64,000 nt of DNA, taken from Streptomyces gilvus (GTDB taxonomy: Bacteria > Actinomycetota > Actinomycetes > Streptomycetales > Streptomycetaceae). The stretch lies in the NCBI RefSeq assembly GCF_022513565.1, contig NZ_JAKWBE010000022.1, forward strand, positions 62,001-126,000, given 5' to 3'. Positions 51,821 through 61,277 of this stretch are shown here, in pieces; the first letter of the stretch is position 1; every line of letters begins with the position of its first letter. The notes under the pieces are model-generated. The model had not been told where the DNA came from. It saw only the letters and a program-made list of their open reading frames with translations, and made no database searches. A program made the translations under genes and the position numbers.

Positions 51821-52756
51821 TCAAAGCCACCCGGCAAACTCAAGCAACAGCTCCGCATCCTTCGCCCGCCCCACCCGAAGCGCCCGCACCCCCGACTCCA
51901 CGGCCCGGAACAACGTCCACCCCCGCAACCGCTCCTGATCCACGTCCAACGACTCGGCCAACCGCTTGACCCGCCGCCGAGTGGTCGCCGCTCCCGAGGG
52001 CGAGGCGATCAGATCCTCCACCCGGTCCCGCACCAACCGCGCCAGGTCGAACGCGCTCTCCCCGATCACCGGATCCGGCCCCACGGCCAACCACGGCATC
52101 CGCTCCCCGGCCAGCACCTTGCTCTGTCGAAACGTCCCGTGCAGCAACCGGCCCTCAGGCGGCGCCCCCAAGAGTTCGGCCCGCGCACCCAGCGCCGCGT
52201 CGACCAGCCCGGCCACCTCGCCGAAGGCACCCGCGCCGGCCCGCATCGCCTCCGCCTGCCGCCCCGTCCGCTCGGCGACCGTCTCGAAGGCGTGACCGGC
52301 GGGCGGCTCCACCCACAGCCGCCGCAAGGTCCCCGCCGCCTCCAACAGCGCCTTCGCCTCCGGCAGCGACCGCACGGAGACATCAGGATGCAGCCGCTCC
52401 AGCAGCAGCACACCGTCCTGCGTATCGACCTGCGCACGTTCCTGCGCACCGTCTGATGCCGCGTCCTCGACCAGCTGTACGGCCCCGAGCCCGCCCCAGT
52501 GGGACAGCGCCGCCCGTTCGGCCCCCGGCCGCGACCGCGGGGGCGCCAGTTTGAGCACGGCCGGGCTGCCGTCGGGGCGCCTGACCAGCACGACCAGGCT
52601 GCTGCGTCCCCCGGGAACCTGCACCCGCTCCACGGTCAACTCGCGTAGCGCGACGGCCCGTTCCGCCGCCTCGGGCAGCTTCTCCAGCCAGCCGTCACCG
52701 TCCGGTGCCGTCTCGCCGAGCGCCCGCACCAGACGCTGCGGGGGTTCGAAAGCCAT
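51821..52756 (-). CDS. Aminoglycoside-phosphotransferase-fold protein lacking catalytic residues
   Basis: A 311-residue protein of the aminoglycoside/hydroxyurea phosphotransferase fold. The ATP-binding Lys (VLKLAPP) and the LLLERLHPDVSV strand are visible. The catalytic loop, normally HGDxxxxNxL, reads HGTFRQSKVL (about residues 206–215), so Asp and Asn are replaced. The following metal-binding Asp of AID/AxD is Gly in LAVGPDPVIGESAFDLA. The family's structural motif is kept, so this is best called a pseudokinase. GGAAGGGA precedes ATG 52756. It is 27 bp downstream of the DUF4439 gene and probably shares its transcript. Confidence 0.8.
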   Translation of the reverse strand: MAFEPPQRLVRALGETAPDGDGWLEKLPEAAERAVALRELTVERVQVPGGRSSLVVLVRRPDGSPAVLKLAPPRSRPGAERAALSHWGGLGAVQLVEDAASDGAQERAQVDTQDGVLLLERLHPDVSVRSLPEAKALLEAAGTLRRLWVEPPAGHAFETVAERTGRQAEAMRAGAGAFGEVAGLVDAALGARAELLGAPPEGRLLHGTFRQSKVLAGERMPWLAVGPDPVIGESAFDLARLVRDRVEDLIASPSGAATTRRRVKRLAESLDVDQERLRGWTLFRAVESGVRALRVGRAKDAELLLEFAGWL

Positions 52757-52783
52757 ACCCGAGTCGTTCCCTTCCCGTGCCGG

Positions 52784-53260
52784 TCACGCCGAGGGCGTCG
52801 GCGAGGCGACGGTCGTACCGGTCGTGCCCGCCCGCTCGGCGAGCCCAGGGAAGGCTACGCTCTCCCCGCTCCAGCGCACCGCCCGCACCGCCGCCTCCCG
52901 CAGCGCCTCGGCCCCCGAGCGCCGCCGCTCGCCCTCGGTGGCGCGCACCACGTCGGAGTACACCCCGGCCACCCGGTCCTCCAGCTCAGCGGCCAGTCTC
53001 ACGGCCGCAGCCGGGTCCGGCACCGGGAACGGCAGCGCGTACGCGGCCGCCGCGGCGACCGGCGTGCCCCCGAGGTCCCGGATGTCGCGGGTGAGGGCGT
53101 CCCGGCGGGAGCGGTGGGCGTCGTACGCGGAACGGGCCTCGGCGCGCCGGTCCTCGCCGATCCGGCCGCCGACCACGCCGTAGCCGTAGACCGCCGCGTG
53201 CTCCGCGGCCAGCGCTGCCTGCAGGGCCTTCAGCGCCTTCTGTCTGCTCTCGTCGCTCAC
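52784..53260 (-). CDS. Ferritin-like DUF4439 protein
   Basis: A 158-residue, all-helical protein with LQAALAAEHAAVYGYGVVGGR and YDAHRSRRDALTRDI. These are the Glu/His-containing helices of the DUF4439 ferritin-like group; whether they bind di-iron is unproven. No signal peptide. GTG 53260 is preceded by GGAGGG, and its GTGA overlaps the stop of the lipoprotein gene upstream, so the two are translated together. Role unknown. Confidence 0.8.
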   Translation of the reverse strand: MSDESRQKALKALQAALAAEHAAVYGYGVVGGRIGEDRRAEARSAYDAHRSRRDALTRDIRDLGGTPVAAAAAYALPFPVPDPAAAVRLAAELEDRVAGVYSDVVRATEGERRRSGAEALREAAVRAVRWSGESVAFPGLAERAGTTGTTVASPTPSA

Positions 53261-53832
53261 CTGGCACCCTCCGTCAGCAGATAGGCGTGCGCCGCCCCGG
53301 CCGCCGCGACCGACGCCAGCAGCCGTGCCAGCTCTCCCGGCACGTCCAGGAGCGCCGCCGTCCGCCGGTCGGCCAGCGCCCGCTCGGCGGCGGCGAGCTG
53401 CGCGACGGCCTGCTTCTCGTCGACCGGTACGGCGGCGGACGGCGCCCCGGACGCCTGCCCGGACGGCGATGCGGAAGCCGACGCGGACGGCGATGCGGAA
53501 GCCGACGGCGATGCGGACGCCGGGCTCCCCTTCGCTACCGTCCCGCCGAACGCCTCGGTGTGCCGCACGACCTCCGCCCGCAGGGGCCGCAGCCGATCCG
53601 CCACCACCGGATGCGCGGCGAGCACGGCGTCGTACCGCTGCAGCAACCCCGCGCTCTCGCGGGCCGCACGCGCGCGTGCCCTCGCGATGAGCGACAAGCT
53701 GCCGCCGGTGCTCTCCTCCGACTCCCCGGAGGCGTGCGAACAGCCCGCGAGCAGGGCGGTCCCGGCGGCAGAGGCGAGCAGGGATCTTCTGCGCGGCCCC
53801 GAGAGGGTGCGCGAGTGTGGGGGGTACTGCAC
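53257..53832 (-). CDS. Lipoprotein with Ala/Ser/Pro linker
   Basis: A 191-residue exported lipoprotein. A twin-arginine-like GPRRRSLLASAAG is followed by lipobox LLAGC (Cys about residue 31). Two helical stretches (RARARAARESAGLLQRYDA and QAVAQLAAAERALADRR) flank a repetitive Ala-Ser-Pro linker made of about ten tandem SAS/SPS units (about residues 105–125). The helices resemble those of DUF4439, suggesting a shared origin with the downstream gene. GTG 53832 with GAGGAC upstream. Function unknown. Confidence 0.75.
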   Translation of the reverse strand: MQYPPHSRTLSGPRRRSLLASAAGTALLAGCSHASGESEESTGGSLSLIARARARAARESAGLLQRYDAVLAAHPVVADRLRPLRAEVVRHTEAFGGTVAKGSPASASPSASASPSASASASPSGQASGAPSAAVPVDEKQAVAQLAAAERALADRRTAALLDVPGELARLLASVAAAGAAHAYLLTEGAR

Positions 53833-54042
53833 GGGTGACGTCCTCGGGGGCTCGTACGAACATCGGGCGAACACACGGGCGGGGGGTGTTCCGCCGTGAT
53901 CACGGTACCCGCGCTCACGTTCGGTGCCGCTCATCGCCACCGGCCGTGCACGGGTGGACGGCAACACTCCCCGCGACCGGATACCCTTTGACCAGACACG
54001 CGACCATCCCACAACAGCACACGCGGCCGAGGAGTCACCCGG

Positions 54043-54552
54043 ATGAGCACCACCCAGAGCGAGAGGCTGCGAGAGCTCCTGGAACCGCTCGTCAGCTCCC
54101 AGGGCCTGGATCTCGAAGAGATCGCAGTGGACTCCGTCGGACGCAAGCGAGTGCTGCGCGTCGTCGTCGACTCCGACACCGGTGCGGATCTGGACCAGAT
54201 CGCCGATGTGAGCCGCGCGCTCTCGGCGAAGCTCGACGAGACGGACGCGATGGGCGAGGGCGAGTACACCCTCGAGGTCGGCACCCCGGGCGCGGAACGC
54301 CTCCTCAAGGAGCACCGGCACTACGCGCGCGCCAAGGGCCGGCTGGTGAGGTTCCAGCTGGCCGAGGGCGGCGAACTGGTCGCCAGGATCCTCGACGTCG
54401 ACGACGAGGGCGTCGACCTCGAAGTGCCCGGGGTCAAGGGGCGCAAGGCCACCGCACGCAGAGTCGCCTTCGGCGAGGTCGAGAAGGCGCGCGTGCAGGT
54501 CGAGTTCAGCCGCAAGGACGACAAGGACGACAAGAAGGAAGAGGAGGCGTAG
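54043..54552 (+). CDS. rimP: Ribosome maturation factor RimP
   Basis: A 169-residue RimP, needed for 30S subunit assembly. The N-terminal alpha/beta domain shows LDLEEIAVDSVGRKRVLRVV and LEVGTPGAERLL; the C-terminal Sm-like domain follows; then an acidic/basic tail KDDKDDKKEEEA typical of actinobacteria. It opens the conserved rimP–nusA–ylxR–infB operon. ATG 54043 follows GAGGAGTCACCCGG. nusA starts 2 bp after its stop. Confidence 0.95.
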   Translation: MSTTQSERLRELLEPLVSSQGLDLEEIAVDSVGRKRVLRVVVDSDTGADLDQIADVSRALSAKLDETDAMGEGEYTLEVGTPGAERLLKEHRHYARAKGRLVRFQLAEGGELVARILDVDDEGVDLEVPGVKGRKATARRVAFGEVEKARVQVEFSRKDDKDDKKEEEA

Positions 54553-54554
54553 CC

Positions 54555-55541
54555 GTGGACATCGACATGAGTGCCCTGCGGGGCTTGGTACGGGAGAAGG
54601 AGATCTCCTTCGACCTGCTGGTCGAGGCGATCGAGTCGGCCCTCCTCATCGCCTACCACCGCACCGAGGGAAGCCGCCGGCACGCGCGCGTGGAGCTCAA
54701 CCGGGAAACCGGACATGTGACCGTGTGGGCGAAGGAGGACCCCGAGGACCTCGAGGAGGGCCAGGAGCCCCGCGAGTTCGACGACACCCCCTCCGGCTTC
54801 GGCCGTATCGCCGCCACCACCGCCAAGCAGGTCATCCTGCAGCGGCTGCGCGACGCCGAGGACGACGCGACGCTCGGCGAGTACGCCGGGCGCGAGGGCG
54901 ACATCGTCACCGGAGTGGTCCAGCAGGGCCGCGACCCGAAGAACGTGCTGGTCGACATCGGCAAGCTGGAGGCCATCCTGCCGGTGCAGGAGCAGGTGCC
55001 GGGTGAGACGTACCCGCACGGGATGCGGCTGCGGTCGTACGTCGTCCGGGTGGCCAAGGGCGTGCGCGGTCCGTCGGTCACCCTCTCCCGCACCCACCCG
55101 AACCTGGTGAAGAAGCTCTTCGCCCTGGAGGTGCCGGAGATCGCCGACGGGTCCGTGGAGATCGCCGCCATCGCCCGTGAGGCCGGCCACCGCACCAAGA
55201 TCGCCGTACGGTCCACCCGTTCGGGCCTGAACGCCAAGGGCGCCTGCATCGGCCCCATGGGCGGCCGGGTCCGCAACGTGATGGGCGAGCTGAACGGTGA
55301 GAAGATCGACATCGTCGACTGGTCCGACGACCCGGCCGAGATGGTCGCCAACGCCCTCTCGCCGGCCCGGGTCACCAAGGTGGACGTGGTCGACCTCGCC
55401 GCCCGTTCCGCACGCGTGACGGTGCCGGACTACCAGTTGTCGCTGGCGATCGGCAAGGAGGGCCAGAACGCCCGCCTCGCGGCCCGCCTGACCGGCTGGC
55501 GGATCGACATCCGGCCCGACACCGAGCAGGCCGGGGAATAG
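54555..55541 (+). CDS. nusA: Transcription elongation/termination factor NusA
   Basis: A 328-residue NusA of the short actinobacterial form: N-terminal RNA-polymerase-binding domain (about 1–105), S1 domain (about 108–180, GDIVTGVVQQGRDPKNVLVD) and two KH domains with GPMGGRVRNVMGEL and AIGKEGQNARLAARL as GxxG loops. The C-terminal acidic repeats of E. coli NusA are absent, as expected. GTG 54555 lies 7 nt after GAGGAGG, which is inside the end of rimP. Confidence 0.96.
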   Translation: MDIDMSALRGLVREKEISFDLLVEAIESALLIAYHRTEGSRRHARVELNRETGHVTVWAKEDPEDLEEGQEPREFDDTPSGFGRIAATTAKQVILQRLRDAEDDATLGEYAGREGDIVTGVVQQGRDPKNVLVDIGKLEAILPVQEQVPGETYPHGMRLRSYVVRVAKGVRGPSVTLSRTHPNLVKKLFALEVPEIADGSVEIAAIAREAGHRTKIAVRSTRSGLNAKGACIGPMGGRVRNVMGELNGEKIDIVDWSDDPAEMVANALSPARVTKVDVVDLAARSARVTVPDYQLSLAIGKEGQNARLAARLTGWRIDIRPDTEQAGE

Positions 55542-55596
55542 ATCTCGGCCCGGGGTGGGTTGGATCGAGACGGATCTTGCCCGGCGGCTGTTCGAA

Positions 55597-55618
55597 ACCT
55601 CACCCAGAGGGGTGAGGT
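55597..55618 (+). promoter_or_regulatory. Perfect hairpin between nusA and ylxR
   Basis: ACCTCACCC (55597–55605), loop AGAG, GGGTGAGGT (55610–55618) make a 9-bp perfect stem 24 bp before the ylxR start. There is no U-tract. In this operon it may act as an attenuator or RNA-processing site. Confidence 0.6.
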
Positions 55619-55642
55619 CGGTACGGGGAGGTAGACTGAGGA

Positions 55643-55939
55643 GTGTCTGGCCGGACGCACGCCCGCGCCTGCCCTGAACGCACCTGTGTGGGGTGCCGGG
55701 AACGAGCGGCCAAGACGGATCTGCTGCGCATCGTGGCGATCAAGGACGCATGCGTCCCTGATCCTCGCGGTACGCTGCCCGGCCGGGGTGCCTATGTACA
55801 CCCCGCCTCGGTCTGTCTCGACCAGGCGGTACGCCGCCGGGCGTTCACGCGGGCGCTGCGCGCCCCGGGAGCGCTCGACATTAAGGCGTTGCGCCAGTAC
55901 GTCGAGCAGACAACAGTTGCTGAGCAGGCAACACCGTAA
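55643..55939 (+). CDS. ylxR: YlxR RNA-binding protein (DUF448)
   Basis: A 98-residue protein with the family motif RTCVGCRERAAKTDLLRIV and GRGAYVHPASVCLDQAVRRRAF. YlxR proteins bind RNA; in Bacillus the orthologue has been renamed RnpM after its effect on RNase P. Its place between nusA and infB is conserved. GTG 55643 is 11 nt after GGGGAGG. Confidence 0.92.
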   Translation: MSGRTHARACPERTCVGCRERAAKTDLLRIVAIKDACVPDPRGTLPGRGAYVHPASVCLDQAVRRRAFTRALRAPGALDIKALRQYVEQTTVAEQATP

Positions 55940-56005
55940 GACGTGCCGTACGGAACCCCGTGCGGCCCTAGGTACCCCGCGAGTTGGAAGTAGGTCGAGA
56001 TTGCG

Positions 56006-56048
56006 ATGAGCACTCGATGAGCACGCGATGAGTACGCCCATGAAGTAG
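56006..56048 (+). promoter_or_regulatory. Three overlapping mini-reading-frames in the infB leader
   Basis: ATG-AGC-ACT-CGA-TGA (56006–56020), ATG-AGC-ACG-CGA-TGA (56017–56031) and ATG-AGT-ACG-CCC-ATG-AAG-TAG (56028–56048) overlap by ATGA. They encode MSTR, MSTR and MSTPMK. The 11-bp unit ATGAGCACKCG is directly repeated. A GGAAGTAGG-like sequence lies 15–20 nt upstream. They may be a translated leader that adjusts infB expression, or only a short repeat. Confidence 0.55.
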
Positions 56049-56052
56049 CGAC

Positions 56053-56072
56053 GGTCCGGACGCACCCGGACC
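56053..56072 (+). promoter_or_regulatory. Hairpin just before the infB ribosome-binding site
   Basis: GGTCCGG-ACGCAC-CCGGACC is a perfect 7-bp stem ending 4 nt before AAGGAG, the infB ribosome-binding sequence. It may influence initiation on infB together with the mini-frames just upstream. Confidence 0.55.
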
Positions 56073-56085
56073 TAAAAGGAGCGAA

Positions 56086-59196
<3,111 letters not shown>

Positions 59197-59210
59197 TCCA
59201 GCACGCGATC

Positions 59211-59261
59211 GGGGCCGGTCGGCGGGGAAGTTCCTCCACGGAATTTCCGTCGATCGGCCCC
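59211..59261 (+). terminator. Long hairpin after infB
   Basis: The arm beginning GGGGCCGGTCGGCGG at 59211 pairs with the arm ending CGTCGATCGGCCCC at 59261. The differences between arms become G·U pairs in RNA, giving a stem of about 18 bp. It lies 15 bp after the infB stop and may terminate or process the operon mRNA before the DUF503 gene. Confidence 0.7.
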
Positions 59262-59340
59262 GGCCGTTGCGTGTACGGTTCCCGTATCGGCGTCGGAGCA
59301 TGGCGCCCGTACCCCGAACCGGCGGGACATCCGGACACAC

Positions 59341-59634
59341 ATGTATGTGGGGACTCTGTCCTTCGACCTGCTCCTCGGCGACGTCCACTCGCTGAAGGAG
59401 AAACGCTCTCTCGTCCGTCCGATCGTGGCCGAACTCCAGCGCAAGTACGGGGTGAGCGCGGCGGAGACGGGCAACCAGAACCTCCACCGCAGGGCCGAGA
59501 TCGGGCTGGCGGTGGTCTCGGGGGACACGGGACACCTCACCGACGTACTGGACCGCTGTGAGCGACTGGTCGCCGCGCGGCCCGAGGTGGAACTGCTCTC
59601 GGTTCGACGCAGGCTCCACAGCGACGAAGACTGA
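59341..59634 (+). CDS. DUF503 (YlxP-like) protein
   Basis: A 97-residue protein starting MYVGTLSFDLLLGDVHSLKEKRSLVRP, the DUF503 signature, with ferredoxin-like fold expected. It lies between infB and rbfA in many Gram-positives, where it is called YlxP; a ribosome-related role is presumed only. ATG 59341 has no clear ribosome-binding sequence. Confidence 0.9.
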   Translation: MYVGTLSFDLLLGDVHSLKEKRSLVRPIVAELQRKYGVSAAETGNQNLHRRAEIGLAVVSGDTGHLTDVLDRCERLVAARPEVELLSVRRRLHSDED

Positions 59635-59671
59635 AGCAAGCGGCAAGAGAAGTAACTAAGGAGACGGACCA

Positions 59672-60118
59672 GTGGCCGACAACGCGCGTGCCAAGAGGCT
59701 GGCGGACCTCATCCGAGAGGTGGTGGCCCAGAAGCTGCAGCGCGGGATCAAGGACCCGCGGCTCGGCTCGCACGTCACCATCACGGACACCCGGGTCACC
59801 GGGGACCTGAGGGAGGCGACCGTCTTCTACACCGTGTACGGGGACGACGAGGAGCGGGCCGCCGCGGCGGCCGGACTGGAGAGCGCCAAGGGCGTTCTCC
59901 GCTCCGCGGTCGGGGCCGCGGCCGGCGTGAAGTTCACGCCGACGCTGACCTTCGTGGCCGACGCCCTGCCCGACACCGCCCGGACCATCGAGGACCTCCT
60001 CGACAAGGCCCGGCAGTCCGACGCGAAGGTGCGCGAGGTCTCAGCCGGCGCCACCTACGCGGGCGAGGCGGACCCGTACAGGAAGCCGGGCGAGGACGAG
60101 GACGACACCGCCGAATGA
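59672..60118 (+). CDS. rbfA: 30S ribosome-binding factor RbfA
   Basis: A 148-residue RbfA, a cold-shock 16S rRNA maturation factor with a KH-like fold. RAKRLADLIREVVAQKLQRG, DPRLGSHVTITDTRVTGDLREA and LTFVADALPDTARTIEDLL are conserved family segments. It has an actinobacterial acidic tail (KPGEDEDDTAE). GTG 59672 follows AAGGAGACGG; the stop overlaps truB by 4 bp. Confidence 0.95.
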   Translation: MADNARAKRLADLIREVVAQKLQRGIKDPRLGSHVTITDTRVTGDLREATVFYTVYGDDEERAAAAAGLESAKGVLRSAVGAAAGVKFTPTLTFVADALPDTARTIEDLLDKARQSDAKVREVSAGATYAGEADPYRKPGEDEDDTAE

Positions 60119-61020
60119 CCCAGCCGAACCGGACGCCCGACGGCCTTGTCATCGTCGACAAGCCGTCGGGCTTCACTTCGCACGACGTGGTCGCCAAGAT
60201 GCGCGGCATCGCGCGGACGCGCCGCGTCGGACACGCGGGCACCCTAGACCCCATGGCGACGGGCGTGCTCGTCCTCGGCGTCGAGAAGGCGACCAAGCTC
60301 CTCGGCCACCTCGCGCTGACCGAGAAGGAGTACCTGGGCACGATCCGCCTGGGCCAGACGACCCTGACCGACGACGCCGAGGGCGAGATCACGGGGTCGG
60401 TCGACGCCTCGAAGGTCACCCGGGAAGCCGTCGACGCCGGGATCGCGGAGCTCACCGGCGACATCATGCAGGTGCCGTCCAAGGTCAGCGCCATCAAGAT
60501 CAACGGCGTGCGGTCCTACAAACGGGCCCGTGAGGGCGAGGAGTTCGAGATCCCGGCCCGCCCGGTCACCGTCTCGTCCTTCTCGGTGTACGACATCCGG
60601 GACGCCGTCGCCGAGGACGGCACCCCCGTCCTCGACCTGGTCGTCTCGGTGGTCTGCTCCTCCGGCACCTACATCCGGGCCCTGGCCCGCGACCTCGGCG
60701 CCGGCCTCGGAGTCGGCGGCCATCTCACGGCCCTGCGCAGGACCCGCGTCGGCCCCTACAAGCTGGACTCGGCGAAGACCCTCGACGAACTCCAGCAGCA
60801 GCTGACGGTCATGCCCATCGCGGACGCCGCAACCGCCGCCTTCCCTCGCTGGGAGGTGGACGCCAAGCGCGCCCGTCTGCTGACGAACGGCGTCCGCCTG
60901 GAGATGCCCGACGAGTACGCGACCGCCGGCCCGGTCGCCGTCTTCGACCCCGAGGGCCACTTCCTCGCGCTCGTCGAGGCACAGAAGGGGAAGGCGAAGA
61001 GCCTGGCCGTCTTCGGCTGA
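60115..61020 (+). CDS. truB: tRNA pseudouridine-55 synthase
   Basis: A 301-residue TruB that makes pseudouridine 55 in the T-loop of tRNAs. The catalytic Asp is about residue 45 in GHAGTLDPMATGVL. KPSGFTSHDVVAKMR opens the protein, VPSKVSAIKINGVRSYKRAR forms the insertion and a C-terminal PUA-like domain ends it. ATG 60115 overlaps the rbfA stop. A large two-tier hairpin follows the gene and closes the operon. Confidence 0.96.
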   Translation: MTQPNRTPDGLVIVDKPSGFTSHDVVAKMRGIARTRRVGHAGTLDPMATGVLVLGVEKATKLLGHLALTEKEYLGTIRLGQTTLTDDAEGEITGSVDASKVTREAVDAGIAELTGDIMQVPSKVSAIKINGVRSYKRAREGEEFEIPARPVTVSSFSVYDIRDAVAEDGTPVLDLVVSVVCSSGTYIRALARDLGAGLGVGGHLTALRRTRVGPYKLDSAKTLDELQQQLTVMPIADAATAAFPRWEVDAKRARLLTNGVRLEMPDEYATAGPVAVFDPEGHFLALVEAQKGKAKSLAVFG

Positions 61021-61033
61021 CGACCTCGCCGGC

Positions 61034-61107
61034 GGAACCGAGGCTGCCCGCCCGTGGAGCGGCGCTCACGGGGTTGCGACGCCGCTCCACGGTCCCCCCT
61101 CGGTTCC
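61034..61107 (+). terminator. Two-tier terminator after truB
   Basis: Outer arms GGAACCGAGG (61034–61043) and CCTCGGTTCC (61098–61107), and inner arms GTGGAGCGGCG (61054–61064) and CGCCGCTCCAC (61080–61090), are all perfect. It begins 14 bp after the truB stop. The rest of 61108–61277 should contain the promoter of the next gene; no firm −35/−10 was picked. Confidence 0.8.
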
Positions 61108-61277
61108 CCCACCCCTAGGGTGTATCCAGCGACCCCCGTCTGTTCACCCGTCCGGGCAGGCGCTCGGAGTGAACCGAGGGAGTGGAAGGGGGCGCGTTCA
61201 CGACGCGATCTGTCCCGCTGATCATCCCGCGCCTACCGTCGAATGCAGGGAACGGGCGTACGGCGGGGAGGACGGCC

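Noticed and set aside
51821..52756. Antibiotic-resistance phosphotransferase
   Set aside because: The fold matches but the catalytic Asp, Asn and metal Asp are all replaced, so a resistance enzyme is not supported.
61142..61176. GTTCAC … GTGAAC as an operator before the trypsin/NTPase gene
   Set aside because: Arms of 6 bp separated by over 20 bp are expected by chance in this sequence and no promoter elements support it.
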